DNA from: Deltaproteobacteria bacterium
GTDB lineage: Bacteria; SAR324; NAC60-12
Assembly (NCBI GenBank): GCA_002685535.1
Contig: NYXK01000071.1
Coordinates: 62,001-126,000 of the forward strand
DNA: 64,000 nt
Direction of reading: 5' to 3'
In this document: positions 38,265 through 51,682 of the stretch, one piece after another
Layout: each line of letters opens with the position of its first letter
Numbering within the stretch: position 1 is the stretch's first letter
Notes under the pieces: generated by a model
The model's input: the letters and a program-made list of their open reading frames with translations, nothing else
Database searches by the model: none
What the model was told of the DNA's origin: nothing
Translations under genes and position numbers: made by a program

Positions 38265-38999
38265 TCAACTATCCATAATAATATCATTACAAGCCCCAAT
38301 ATCGCCCCCAAACGCATCCAAATCCAGGACCTCAATCCTCCTCATCCACGTCTCAGGCCAGAGCAGGAAAACCCCATGCACATCCTTCATGTGCGCCTGC
38401 CACTCCTCGTCGAAGATGGTCTCGCGGTTGTAGCACGGCACGCGGTCTTCGCCGCGGGAGACGGAGAGCGATTTGCAGAGGTCGAGGATCCGGAAGCCTT
38501 CGCTGGAGGGGATGGCCGTCCAGGCGTATTTGGTGGTTATGTGGTGTTCGCGAAGGGCGCGGAAGGGGTCTGGTGGAGGGTTGGAGTGGGAGTGGTGGGA
38601 GGAGTGGGAGTGGGAATGGGTTATGGGGTGTGGGAGGGAGGGGGTGGATGAGCTGGATGAGGGGAAGGCGGTTGGGGTTAAGGCTGGTGAGGGGGAGTGT
38701 GAGAGGGAGTGAGTGAATGGGGCGCCGCTGTGGGTGTACCCTTGGAAGGGAGAGGTTGAGGCTGATATGCTGTAGGAGGGGTAGGAGGACCGTGTTGTTG
38801 AGGCCATGGACATGAGGACTGCTGAGGGGGAGAATGAGTCGGGTGTATGCTGGGAGGAGGATGAGCCCGATGGGAGGAAACTCCGTTTGTAGGAGGACAT
38901 TGATTCTGTGTCCATGGAATTAGAGTCTGAGTCGTCGGTCTGAGAAGAGATGTATGATGATGTAGAGCGGGAGGTGCGGTCGAGAGTTGCAGTGGGCAT
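38265..38999 (-). CDS. Hypothetical Ser/His/Pro-rich protein with C-terminal globular segment (244 aa)
   Basis: Intact ATG ORF; C-terminal ALREHHITTKYAWTAIPSSEGFRILDLCKSLSVSRGED...FDEEWQAHMKDVHGVFLLWPETWMRRIEVLDLDAFGGDIG looks like a real fold. Confidence 0.65.
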   Translation of the reverse strand: MPTATLDRTSRSTSSYISSQTDDSDSNSMDTESMSSYKRSFLPSGSSSSQHTPDSFSPSAVLMSMASTTRSSYPSYSISASTSPFQGYTHSGAPFTHSLSHSPSPALTPTAFPSSSSSTPSLPHPITHSHSHSSHHSHSNPPPDPFRALREHHITTKYAWTAIPSSEGFRILDLCKSLSVSRGEDRVPCYNRETIFDEEWQAHMKDVHGVFLLWPETWMRRIEVLDLDAFGGDIGACNDIIMDS

Positions 39000-41492
39000 T
39001 TCTCTGGTGGTGTGTTAGTAGTTGCGTTTCAGTATCTCAACAAATCTTTGGAATTGAAGAACGATGAGGATCCAATGGAAAGAATAACACATACAATCTC
39101 CCCCTTCCACTCGATCCCTCAGCGATACTCAGATTCAAGCCCTCGTTTTTGATATGTATTGCAACATGCTTTTCAGGTCAGCTGACATGTCTCGTTTCCC
39201 ACCGACCTCATCCCAGAAAGGACAGAAGTACATACCTTTCTCAAATTTGCAGCAGTCTTCGTCTCTTTCTGACAGAATCCACACACAGATTCGCATTTCG
39301 CTATTCGCAGTACACCAGTTGTGTTCCAAGGTGGATGCATATGTCCTTTACTGCAAGTTGTTGTTCCAAGTGATGAGGTTTCGCTGCTGCTGGGGCGGTC
39401 GTGTGTTGGCCGGCGGGAGGACGTCATGTTATCTGAATACCATATGGATGTTATGGGGTATTCGAGGTCGTGTGCCCACGTTTCCAAAAACTGCGACCCA
39501 ATGACGATGCTTGGTTCCTCCTCTCAGATATATGCCTATCGAGCAACAATGGAAAGAACAATGTTGCGAACTCGAGTTAACTGAAGCAGCGAACCAGCGA
39601 ACCACTAGGAATATAAATAGACTTAAACAAGCCTTGTCTTCCAAATAAACCTCCGAGTCGGGTCGTCGGGCTGTTGAATTCAGTTGTGGAGAGGAGGTGG
39701 AGGGCACGGAACTGAAGAACCTTTTTGCGAAGGGGTCGAGGAGTAGCACAATAGTTGAAGCAAGCGAGGAACAGGAACAGGACAGGATACTCAATGAAAC
39801 AAGCGACGTCTTGAAACCATCTTCCTTCCACCGTCAAGAGAAATGGAAGAACGGGAAGGGACCGTCATATATACCCTACCATACCCTATTCTCATTACTT
39901 ACCTAGTTTAGATCTTATATTCAGCCCTCGTTCACCGTCCCCTACCTAACCTTACCTCACCCTACCGTACATTAGTTGCAATCGAAGCGGAGCAGGGGCA
40001 CAGGATCATGTCGCTCGCTCGCTTGGTGGTTGAGTGTGAGGAATATTCCATCGGCACCAAAAGTTCGTGCGATTAGTGGGGTCGCAAATGCACCCTTACC
40101 CTTGCTCTGGCGTATCCCAGCAGAGCAAGTGTGTGTTCGAACGCAGACTCGTGCGTGCGCGCGGTGGGTTGCGTTGTGTTGCGTTGCGAGTGGAAGATTA
40201 GGAACTCGGTTCTCACAAGTTGCAGAAGATGGGATGGATGGTCGTCTAGGTCCGACTCTCACTCGGGAAATGCTCGCGAAGTGGGTCCCGGCCAGAGGGA
40301 CTGGCGTCGAGGATGCAAATGATGCGATTGGCTGTGACTTGCAGCGGGCGTCCCTTCCAGCGGTCTTGCACCCCTGGATTCCCGAGCCGCAACTGTATTT
40401 TGGAACGCCCAGCGGTGTCCCAGCGGTGTCCCAGCAAGCTAGCATGCCTGAGCCGAACGCTTGTGTGCGTGTGCTGTGCAGACAAGTGCAGTAGGCGAGC
40501 GCCAGGGGCTTGAAGGTTGCGCTGGGATAGGAGGGCTTTGGGACTGGTGGGGATACTTTTGGGGACATGTGAGGCCCCCGATGGAGGGATGCGAGACAGG
40601 GGTTCTCCGTTGGGATGAACCTGATCTACGGATCGGATGGGTTGCTTGCTTGGGATAGGCTCATACTGTGGCACGGCATGGCATCATGGCATGGGATGGG
40701 ATGTCACGGATGGAAAGCGAGAGGATGGGGATGTAAACGTGGCTTTTGATGTTGTGGAGTCTTGGGATTTTCTGATCGAGATTTGGAAGAGGTGGAGACT
40801 TCCATTAAGGATCGAGATTTGTGCGACGTGAAGAGGCGGGATTGTCACGATGTCAAGTAATGAATGTGCAATTCCGCCGTTTGCTGCATTAATTACATCT
40901 AAGAGGGCAAATTGAGAACACAGGCAGTAATATCAGAAAGAAGCAACAATGACGAAAACCTCGGGGTCGCATGTATCTACCGGTATCCTACCAGTCGACG
41001 TCTCAACTGCCATACCACAGTTCATCTCAATCCCATCGAAACCTCACCCAAACAGCAAGAAAAGGCGAGCAAAGCACGCACACACACAAACAAACGGCAT
41101 GAACCGCACGACATCCAATGCTCCGAGACAGACGAACGAACGAACTAGCTATCGCAACACGAACCAATCGATCGAACTTCCCCGAAGAAGTAAACAAACA
41201 CTTGGGCTTGATACCGGTAGAATAGGTCGATAATCGCATCTGTACACATAAGACATTTCGTTATCATACCTGAATTGGAAATAGCACTTTCGATACTTGG
41301 AGTCAATATTTGTTATTTGTTATTTGCTGTCTGCAACACAACGGTGACTTGTCAAATATTAAAAGCCGGACAGATTATTCTCCAGTAAGAGATACGATTG
41401 GCAGGCTTCTTGCTTACATGTCCTCGTTTGGAGCTGCATATGTATAATGATGGTACGTATGCGTGCGCCCGCGATATGCAGACTGCAGGCGG

Positions 41493-41624
41493 GCCATATG
41501 GCTTCGACTGCGTGTTGTTCTGAAATTGTTTTCTGGGGTCCCGGTCGGATATGTCTGTGCCATATGGCTTCGACTGCGTGTTGTTCTGAAATTGTTTTCT
41601 GGGGTCCCGGTCGGATATGTCTGT
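41493..41624. repeat. Perfect 2 x 66-bp tandem duplication
   Basis: gccatatggcttcgactgcgtgttgttctgaaattgttttctggggtcccggtcggatatgtctgt occurs twice with no mismatch (41493..41558, 41559..41624). Confidence 0.98.
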
Positions 41625-44600
41625 CAGTGTTAAATCTCACTTGCCGGATGGGCTCGACGCCGGGCAGTGGATGGTTGAATGGTGGTTGGTGAAAAAGGAT
41701 GGAAGTGCGGTGTGGAGGAGGTGGGGCTGCCGGGCAGACAGGGCTCATGTCCCGTTGTTGGGTCGGGAAGGACCTGTATTTGTGTGGAGAGAGGAAGAGG
41801 GAGCGAATCGCATTTCAGATGGTTGAGGTGATGGGAACGGTGAGTGTGAAACATGAAACATATATTTCCGAGAATAGAAGAAGTACAGTATGTATTATGA
41901 AGTATGATGAGGTAAGGAGCTGGTTCCAGGAGGGTTTAGTTGGTCGATCAGCTGGTCAATCTTCAACGGAATTGTTTCCTGCAATTGGAAGGTGTGAAAG
42001 ATCTCTCCTCTTCTGAACCGTTTATCTCTCTATCTGAGATAGAAAGGCCACTTCAGGTCCAGACCCGGTAAACTCAATCGCAGTTACGAAGTCAAAAGTA
42101 CCTCCCCTCTCCTTACCGACCTAGATAATCTCAAGTGGCTTTCCAACTGCACGGAAACCCCCCACGTCAACCTCACCTCCTAGCAAAATCCCAAAATGCG
42201 ATTCGTCTTTCCCTACAGGGTCCAAACTCTATCTTCGTAAGCTTCTCCTCTTCATCATGACGAACAAGGAATCTCATCAAGGTCCCTCCCGCTCTAATTA
42301 CTGCACAGAAGCGAAAGAAGAACGATTTAGAGTTTTTCTAAAATCCTTCGTTTTTTTCCTTCCAAGGGATAGGGGTTGATTTCAAGGGAAGTTGTGTGGA
42401 AAGGCAGGGATCGGAGGTTAGGAGAGCTCGCCGACTGACGCTGATGCTGGTGCTCGACGGGTGATCCCCGCGTCCGTTGTCTGTGCGAAAAAAATGCCAC
42501 GAGGTTGATGTTTTGGGAATTTTTGTGGAGTAGGGAGGAGTGGAGGATGATTGGGTTGGGGTCAAGGCAAAGTGAGAGAGATGTTTCGTTTCATAGAAGG
42601 AGAAGATGTTTTGTTTCTAGAATAATAGGACTGACGAATCGCATCGAAGAAGTTGTTCTTGGAGAGGAGATGGGAGTTTGAGATGAGGAGATATCAGATG
42701 GATTTGTTGCAGATGACCGGACGACGACGAGGATGGTTCCAGGACTCTGGACGAGGAGGCGCGTGATGCGATTGGTCAATTGTGCGTTGGGCTGACATGC
42801 TTTCTGTGGGGTTGCAGCCAGGCCAGGGTCGGGGATTATGGCGAGATTTTCGGGATGTTTCTTCTAGAACATTAAAATCTCTACGGGATGAGGGAGAGGG
42901 ATGTTTTCCGGGTTTCCATGCATAGATCTGAATCGTGGAGGATGGGATGAAGTGAAGATACCAGTGGACCCTGAATCGAACTTAGGGGTCTGAAGATTCG
43001 ACGGGGTCGAGCTGGATGAAGTTGCGATTGGGTAGTCCCTGGGTGGAAGTCGGTCCGGATCGAAAGTTCGACGAGCTGTCCTGGGAAATTGCCTGCGTGG
43101 AGGTGAGATGTTGCTAGGAAGTGTACTGGATGGATAGGATAAATATAAGAGAGTTTGGCGCGCCTACTGGAACTTGGGCGTGAACGATACATATGCGGAA
43201 CGGGAGGCGGGGGAGCTGGTGGTCCAGTCGCGATGGGATGTTTTGCTGTTGGGGATGAGGTTCAAAACTGGCTGGAGGAGAGTTACGCCAGCTATTTGGT
43301 GATCATTCTGAAAATAGTCGAGAGTATGACTTGAACGGGGCGGAATTGCGAGAAGAAGAAAGTGAGTCTGACAAAGGTTCGCGCTTGGAAAGTTGGTCCT
43401 TGAACTGGTGCTCTGAGAGGTAATGACTCAATGCAACGGACTTCAGTCTTTAAGAAGTTGCGTTCGGATCAAGAAGAAAATTGATGTGCCTGTCCCAAGA
43501 GTGAGAAGGAACATGGCTCTGCTGATCGTGCAGCCAAAAGAGTGATATATGACTCCAAAAAGCAGAGATACGAATGAGGGTCGAAGGGAAGGCATTTCGA
43601 GAGCTTTCATAGACGGACAGTATAGGAGAAAGACGCGATACGTGGAAATATGGAGAAAGGGAGTTTTCGTTGAATAGCCACGAGGAACTGTCGACCGTAC
43701 TTTGTCCTTTTGGCACCCTCGGTTACAACAGTCTTCCTAAAGGGTCGACGATGAAGTTGAAGTTCAGGTGTTCTATGTTTTCAAGAGTAAAGAAAGGGTC
43801 ATGAGAGGACGATAGAGACCGCTCTAGACTCTCCTGCGCCTCGACAATGACATCAGTGAAGCCAGTCAACGTGCAAAATGATGCATCGTGACATTCGTGC
43901 ATGTGGGAGAGAGCTTGAGCCACGATGGGGCGCAGTGCTTGCAGCAACATGACTGCATGAGCCGAGGTCCACCGACAGAGCATCAAACTGGACAGACTGT
44001 GGCACAGCTTGAATTGTCAAGCCATATATCTAAAGTTTGGGGGAAGGTTTGGGAATTGTCCGATGAGTTGCAGGTTTGGTGGAGTTTGAGGGGATACAAG
44101 ATTCGACGTCGGCGTGAACCGCTGAGGAGCCGAAGTGGCAGGCCGAGTATGAAGGGAAACACTCTGGTGGTACCAAGCAAGGTACCTCAAGCAGAAGCAG
44201 ATGAGGATGGATACACGAGTCTATAAGTCGCATTGATAGTTTCTTGGGATGCGCGCGTACCAAATGAGTACAGAGGTACAAGCCTTCCAGTAAAAATGAA
44301 AATATGGCGTTCTGGTTCATCTTCATTTTGAGGTTTGGAGCTGGCTAGCCAATGAGATGTCAAAAGAGCTCTTCAACGCAAGGTCCAGGAGTTTGAGCTT
44401 TCTTTTGCGTAATGCCGTTAGGAATGTGTATCTCCCGCCGTCCGTAGAATCAGGATACGCATTTGTATTGGTGCAAGCCGTTATTGCTTTCCATCTGAAG
44501 ACTGAATAAAGCTCATCATTGGCCACACATCAGCCTAGGTCTCATATGATAGCCCGACCTGGTTGGCTTGGCTTCGAAATACACCAGTTGAAGCTAGAAC

Positions 44601-45557
44601 GGTGATAACCAGGGCCAGCAAGCGGTCTGTCACTTACAATAGATCGGATTGGCAGGTCTGGACATGACATCGCAAGCACCCGTCAGCCCTAAATGAAGTC
44701 AGTGGGAATCTTCAGCCCTGTGACGATGCGCGAAGATGCACCCCTCGTCCAGCGACCAATATGATGCTGGCGACAATGTAAGCTGCAGCGCGCCAACAGG
44801 GCTGTGAAAGGCGGTTGATGCATGCGAGAGTATGGCGGTGGGATGGCACGGTGGGCGTCGGATAAATGTTTGTTGGTCTTAAAGGGGAGAATAACCCCTC
44901 GACTTCGCTCATGTCTCCAGACCGAAAGATTTGCACGCTTGCCAACATTTAATTTCGTGCACAGAATTGCGCCAACTTGTGGAGGCGCTGGAACTTGCCT
45001 GCTTTACCTTTTTGGACGGTATTTGCCCCTTTCACCTGCATCGAACGACCTGGCGGGCGTACGCATTCATCACACTGGCTTTGTGTTGCATATCGGGCTT
45101 CGAGGATTGAGTGGCCGAGGCGCCATTGTTGGTTTGATCTGCTTGGGTGTCTGGTGTCCTACCTGGATTGCGTGGTATTGCTGCACTGGTTGCTGCTGGC
45201 TGCTGCAGAGGAGTTGACCATCGCAGGGAACTGGCCATCCGTACCGTGCTTCATCAAAGGGCCCTCGATCCGACCTCGATCCCACGATACAAAGAAAACC
45301 TTACGACATACGCCACTGCAGGAAGGAAGCTATAGTAGCTACACCATTGTTGGAAATACGCAGATATACAAGAGCAACGGCATTTGGACGCACCCGCAGC
45401 AAGGAGAGGCATTTGAGGGCCTATTATTATCACCAACCCAGCAATTATCAATTGGCATCCGCCCAAAACGGAAGCCCAAAGCCAAAGTGAGATAAGCTCA
45501 TTAGGTACAACTCCGGCTCGTCCTGATTCCCCATCCGTCCCTGATCTTCATCTACCA

Positions 45558-45614
45558 CCCGACACTACCCACCACCCACCACCCACCAACCGGCACTCCC
45601 TCCCACTCCCTCCC
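45558..45614 (-). promoter_or_regulatory. Potential G-quadruplex cluster upstream of the Zn2Cys6 gene at 46183
   Basis: Minus strand carries GGGAGGGAGTGGGAGGG (45598..45614) plus a second four-run GGG array (45558..45584). Confidence 0.5.
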
Positions 45615-46182
45615 ACCTCCACCTCTAAACTCAAACTCTCTTTCGATCTCGTCTCCGTCCTCTGCAGACGGCAGAAGCCGCAGATCTTTCCCCCCCCTTG
45701 CGTTGAAGGAAGAAGAGAAGGTTACACGGGAAGCAAGGGACGCAACGATTACAAGAATCGCAAAGCCCGGTAGTCGTGAGCTTCCCCTCATCCTGTCTTA
45801 CTTCAATTGTCTTGTGATCCACAGGTCGCGCAGACTACTCCAGACTATCCTCTTCCATGGCACGTCAACCAGCAATTGACTAGCTTTGTACGACCTCAGT
45901 CTGGTAGTACCTTGCGCGACTTGCGCGACAATACACATTCCACCAGCTTCTTCATCTCCTCTTCATTAGTTCATTCGCCCCTCGTCTCGCCCTCCGAGAC
46001 AGAGAGAGAGTCGCATTCCGTGTTGCGCGAAACAACCACGAATCTCGACCTCGCAGATCTGGGCCTGATCTGCATCACCTACTTACCTACTTTATGATAG
46101 TTTCCTGCGGTTCGGAACGAAGGTATTGGCTGGAATACGAGCATAGAGGACAAGCGATGCATGAGCGGAGAAGGACCATACG

Positions 46183-48282
46183 ATGGAGGAGCCAAAACCG
46201 AAAGATGAGACTGTGAAGAAGCAGAGGAGGGCGAGTAGGCCCAAGGTTAAAACAGGATGTAATAACTGCAAGTGAGTTTCGCCCCTCCCCACATCTGCGC
46301 TGTGCCGTGCTGATCCAGGACCAGAAACCGGAGAGTGAAGTGCGACGAGACAAGGCCGCAATGTATGTTATGCGATGCGACTGGAGATGTTCCTGCTAAC
46401 AGCAGAAGGTCTGAAGTGTGTACGTTCAGGACGACAGTGCGAGGGGTATCCGGCATATAAGAGGACGGTGGAATCGGCCATACCAATTGCCCCGAGACCC
46501 GAAAATCCTTCAGGATCGTTTTCCTCCTCGATATCCTCTTTTTCTTCGACCGCTGGATCACCGCCAGCTACGAGACATCCCGTTCGAAAACACCCCAGAG
46601 TTATCCAAGTCCCTCGAGCAAGGAAACGGCAGGTTGTGATACCCGATAATCCTGTGGTGAAATACATATCCCCGCGGCAGACACCCGAGTTACCTTCCCC
46701 GACAATATATAGGCCAGGAGGATTTGCGTTCGATTCGTTAGAGGGCCAATACTTTCAAGTGTTCAGGACGCATACTGCAAGTGAACTTTCTGGGTTCTTT
46801 GACTCGGAGTTCTGGCAACGAAGTGTACTACAAGAGAGTCATTCCGAGGCATCTATACGACATGCTGTGGTTGCATTGGGGGCTTTGTACAAGACTTTAG
46901 AGAAGGCTTCGGAATCGCCACCTGGATCGCCAGACAATGGATTGGGGACGTTCGACACGGCACCTAGCCATTATAACTTTGCCTTCCAACAATATGGAAA
47001 AGCGTTGACTAGATTACGAGAATCACTAGAGAACAGGGAGATGAGATCAGAGAGGACAATTTTGATATCGATAGTTCTGTTTACTTGTTTCCAGTCATTT
47101 ACTGGAGACCACAAGGCGGCGATATCACAAATCCAACATGGACTAGGACTCCTCGAGGAGCGACGACAGGACTCAAAACAGCCGCTGATAAGAAGGAAAG
47201 AAGATGTCGTCGAAGATGAACTGGTTCAGATATTTACACGCCTCGCCATCCAGGCAAAATCATACGACATGGCATTTCACTTTCCACATCCATATGTGAT
47301 CCGTCTTACGCCGCAATCACGGCAGGATCCCACGTCGCCACAATCCCAGTCATCTCCTTCGGATAGCTCTAGTACATCGACGAGTGCACACATCCCGGAG
47401 ATTTTCTTCAACGCGCAGGAGGCAAGGACTGCCTTGGACTCACTCTGTGAGCGGATCATGCGGTTTCAGGAATTACTGTCCTCGTACCACCATGGACCGA
47501 ACAACATTCTTCCCAAATCAGTGCAATCTCTGGGTATGGGATTTGGAATGCAGCTCAAGCAATGGGGGGCTGCGTTCGCACCCCTCTTGGATTCTCGTCG
47601 AAACCGTGGAGTGTCTATCACAGAAAGAGCTGGCATCGACGTCTTGAAGATGCTACAGCTCATGACTGGAATCCTCTATCAGATGGGCTTCAGCACAAGC
47701 GAGATGGACTTCGACAACTTCTACCCACAGTTCAAAGAAATTGTGGAACTCGCAAAAGAGGTCGTTGTGGACGAAGAACTCAATCTTGCTCAACAACGGT
47801 GTGGCAACATCTCATCCTGCCGCCACAAACAACCTCCAAGCTACGACTTTCCCGGCTTAACATCTCATCAGCCTGGCACTTCTAGGGAGGAAGTTGACTA
47901 CTCGCACATCAAAGCCTCTTTCGCTCTCGATCTCGGTATTGTCCCTCCCCTCTTCGTCGTAGCGACCAAATGCCGCGACCGCAAACTCAGACGCGAAGCC
48001 ATCCGTTTGCTTATGTCTAGTCCAAGACGAGAAGGAATGTGGGATTCCATCCTTAGCGGCAGAGTCGGAAGCTGGCTCATGCATATCGAGGAGGCGGGCT
48101 TGACACCTTGGGACGGAAGGGGTGCTGGGTTTGGGGAGATCGTGAGCGATGAGAGGAGAGTCATGATCAAGGAGATTCTCTTCGATATGCAGAGTCGTGA
48201 GGCTACGCTCAGATGTGGGACGAGGGGTGCGAGGGAGGGCGATAGGGATGATAGGGCGATGGAGACGCATATTTGGTGGTGA
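46183..48282 (+). CDS. Zn2Cys6 fungal transcription factor; join(46183..46271,46325..46362,46409..48282), 666 aa
   Basis: Splicing gives KTGCNNCKNRRVKCDETRPQCLKCVRSGRQCEGYPAYKR, an exact C-x2-C-x6-C-x6-C-x2-C-x6-C; micro-exon of 38 nt; downstream fungal TF-type helical domain. Confidence 0.92.
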
Positions 48283-48625
48283 GGGGGATTGGATGAATGA
48301 GAAGACATCACAGATGTGGTATGTTGAGGATGGATGTCTGTGCTATTATGAGCGACATGAGCTATGATCTGATCGACGAGCTTTAGGAGCTACGGATGGT
48401 GGTGGAAATTTGGTTCGGAACGGACTTACTTGAACGACATCTCGAGGGATCTGTACCCGGATCAGGGCCAATTCATGATCGGCATTTCAGCTTCGGGTGG
48501 TTCACGATAGGAGAGAACTGGGATGAATCTGTCATGCTCTATCACGCGGACAAGGCTCTATTTGGCGCTTGGGATTTGGACCTGGATGGGATAGCTCAGT
48601 CAGCGACATATCATTCTCATTTCCC

Positions 48626-48653
48626 GATTGCGGATTGCGGATTGCGGATTGCG
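48626..48653. repeat. Short 7-bp tandem repeat (gattgcg)n
   Basis: gattgcggattgcggattgcggattgcg, about four units. Confidence 0.9.
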
Positions 48654-49404
48654 AATATGCATTCAGCGGCGTCGGGTTCTGTTTTCCAGGAGATCAATCG
48701 GCTCAAGAGATGGAGAAGAAGAGGATGTAGGTAGGGGGACCCTGAGCCCAAGAGGGGATCCAGAGGGGAAGGAAATCGTGTTGATGGTTTTGGTGTTTAT
48801 ACCCTCAAATGTTCTGCCATCTATCTAAGGAGCTATCTATCTTTCAAATTTACAAAGTCTTCAATCTACTTCATCAGCTCTTAGCCCACATAGATATTGT
48901 GCAGACTTGATAATCATCCAGGACATCGATCGAATCCCCGTTAAGCTCATTATTATCCAGCTCGCTCACGGGATTCCAAATCCCATGCTCTTTAAGTAGC
49001 CTGCCTGTCCGAGCGTCCACACGCTTGCAAGCTTCAGTTGATCACTGCTTCGTCCTATGCGGCAGGCATTCATTACATACCGGGATCTGTATCTGTATCT
49101 TAGAAATGATTGATCGTGGGGAAGTCCTCGGAGAAAGGAGAATGGAAAGGGGGTCTACTGCACAGAGATGGTGATCCGGAAACGTGGGTTCGGGGTTAAC
49201 CCGGCATTCGAGCTGCAGCCGAGGACGGGAGGGAGGGGTCATGACGTCCCATCTGCTGGGTCGCCGCGGGGTAGCTGGATATAAACACCATAGCTATTTT
49301 TCTCTCCCCAAGAGAATTTTTGATCTGCATAATTTCTGACTCCATTGCAGAGAAGTATTTACGGATTTTCGACATTCGAGATTTTGTTTTTTTGATTGAT
49401 CAAT

Positions 49405-50590
49405 ATGGCGGATAATAAGAATATCGCTGTTCTGGACGTGAGTTTGGTTTCTCTTTGGTTTTGTTACCCCGCATAGAATTCACAAGTTTCTTTCGAATTT
49501 GAGGATGGCCCTTCCCCTTCTCGCCTCGAAGGTCAACTCTGTCGGTCTATGATCGACTATACAAGAAGAAATCAAGGACCTCAATTGGCTCTACTGGGAC
49601 CTTTAAAGCTGCCAGGCAGTCACTGGCTTTCGATTGAGGCAAATGAAGTTCGTCGACATCAGTGCTGTACCACCAGGAGACCAAGTGGCGCCCAATTTTC
49701 CAATCGCTACCCTGCTTCTCCAGCTTCTCCTCCCTTCACAAACCCAAACCTTTCCCTCTCCCCGCAAACCCAAACCCTACCAGCCAGCCAGCTAACCCCT
49801 CTCCCTCCCACAGTCCAGCATAGTCGACCGCCTCCCCACCTCCTCCTCAACCCTCTTCGCCGCCAAAGCCTCCAAACGCCTAACCTTCGAATCGATCGCC
49901 TCGTCCCTCGGCCGTTCCGAAGTCGCCGTAGCAGCCCTCTTCTACGGCCAAGCGCAAGCCAGCGTTGAAGACGTGAAGAAGTTGTCGGAGATATTAGGCG
50001 TTGATGAAGGGAAGTTGGGGGAACAGTTGTTGGGGTTTCCGGATCGCGGGAGGGCGGGACCTATGCCGCCGGTGGAGCCGTTGATCTATAGGTTGTATGA
50101 GGTGGTGCAGAATTATGGGTGAGTTTGGATTTGTTGTGGTTCTGGTTGGGGGCGAGAGGGGGGAGGAGAAGAACGGAGAGGTGGGCGGGATAGGATGGGA
50201 TAAAAAGGGGAGAGCGAACGGGGAAAGAGGACACTGCTGACGAGAAGATGATAGGTATGCGTACAAGGCTATCTTGAACGAGAAGTTTGGGGATGGTATT
50301 ATGTCTGCTATCTCGTTTAGCACGAAGGTCGATAAGGAGGTTGATGAGCAGGGAAACCAATGGGCTGTTATTACAATGAGGGGAAAGTGGTGAGTTCAAT
50401 GTTTTCTTTCCCTTTCTCTTATGTGCTCGAGTTTGAGTATGGAGGGTCAGTCTACAATCTGTACACGGACGTGACACAAGGGTTGCGATGCTATTGGCAG
50501 GCATTGAAAATCTGAGGAAGGCGAAGACGCGAGGTCATATGAACAATGTCACTGACTCCATATTCAAGGTTACCATTTACCCGCTTCTAG
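49405..50590 (+). CDS. cyn1: Cyanate hydratase (cyanase); join(49405..49437,49814..50118,50255..50389,50569..50590), 164 aa
   Basis: Spliced protein ...[28 protein letters not shown]...[69 protein letters not shown], the canonical cyanase catalytic and C-terminal region. Confidence 0.95.
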
Positions 50591-51682
50591 ATGTCTCTTG
50601 CTTTTGGTCTGGAAAGTAGAAGAATGACGGAGCGACTTTCGCATGTACCGAGATGCTGTTCAATTCGTCAATATAGCTGGAAACAAACTCCTGAATGTTA
50701 TGTTTGCAGTTTTGATTCCCGAGTTCGAATCTACTCTCCATGGTCGACGTCTCGTAGCACTCGCTTATGCTACCCGCTTCCCCTTGTTCAACTTCACCCT
50801 TCAACCAGTCACTCCCGCCCTGCTACATACAAAGCAGATCTCCCCTCTCCTGTCTCGTTGAAGTCAGGCCTCCATAAATACTATAGCTGTCATCTTTTCG
50901 TCCTCCAGAATATATCATCATAACTTCAAGATACCTTGCGTACGACCCACAGTGTACCTGCTGTCGATGGACATGTTGATTTAACAGCTACACCCACGTA
51001 ATGGCTTCGTCTATGGCGATGTTAATACTTGAATGGATGAGGGACATCTTACGACCATTCTTAGTCACGGGATACTTCCGCTACGAACTCTGCACGGAAT
51101 TGATAGTGTAAGGCAGCATGACAGCCAAGAAAGTTGTGACAATGGTAGTGCTTGTTGGTGTGGAGGAAAGCGTGAGATCGGGTCGGTGAATTTCAAATTC
51201 TTCATCTATTTCGGCATTATTGGTATCTTCATCTCAGGCGCCTGCTTCACGAAGCCTTGTTTTGTTTCAAACACCCGAACTCAACTACACCTACAGCGCC
51301 ATCTTACTGTGATCTAGCAGTGTCTCAGGTTAGCTCAGTAGGAGACAACTGTTCTTATATTCGCTCTCATACGAACTGTTTTCGTCGCAACATGCCCTCC
51401 CTACCCTTCTAGTGGCAGGTGATTTGACTTAAGAGCTTGTAGTTCCTTTGAAACGTTCGGTTGAACCATGTTTGACCCGGTTGGTCATTCTTCTGTACCA
51501 GGTCACCGAAGTGGAACATATAGCTTCCGCTACGGATGCATTCAAGCGGACAGCGATACGAGTCGCGATACTCCACCAATGACACGGAGCACGATAGCGA
51601 ACCTATTCTACATTCAAGGCATCCAGATAACCCCAGATCAAGTTTCACTCTCTAGGATAATAGCCTTTTTTTGAATGTGTTC

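Noticed and set aside
39935-39970. Telomere-like ccctacctaaccttacctcaccctacc
   Set aside because: Not a CCCTAA array; irregular degenerate units only.
39972-40674. Overlapping 198-aa (-), 172-aa (+) and 142-aa (-) ORFs
   Set aside because: GC-rich region with open frames on both strands; no domain, splice or start-context support for any.
51330-51400. ggttagctcagtaggaga resembling a tRNA D-arm
   Set aside because: No T-arm or acceptor pairing in the following 70 nt.
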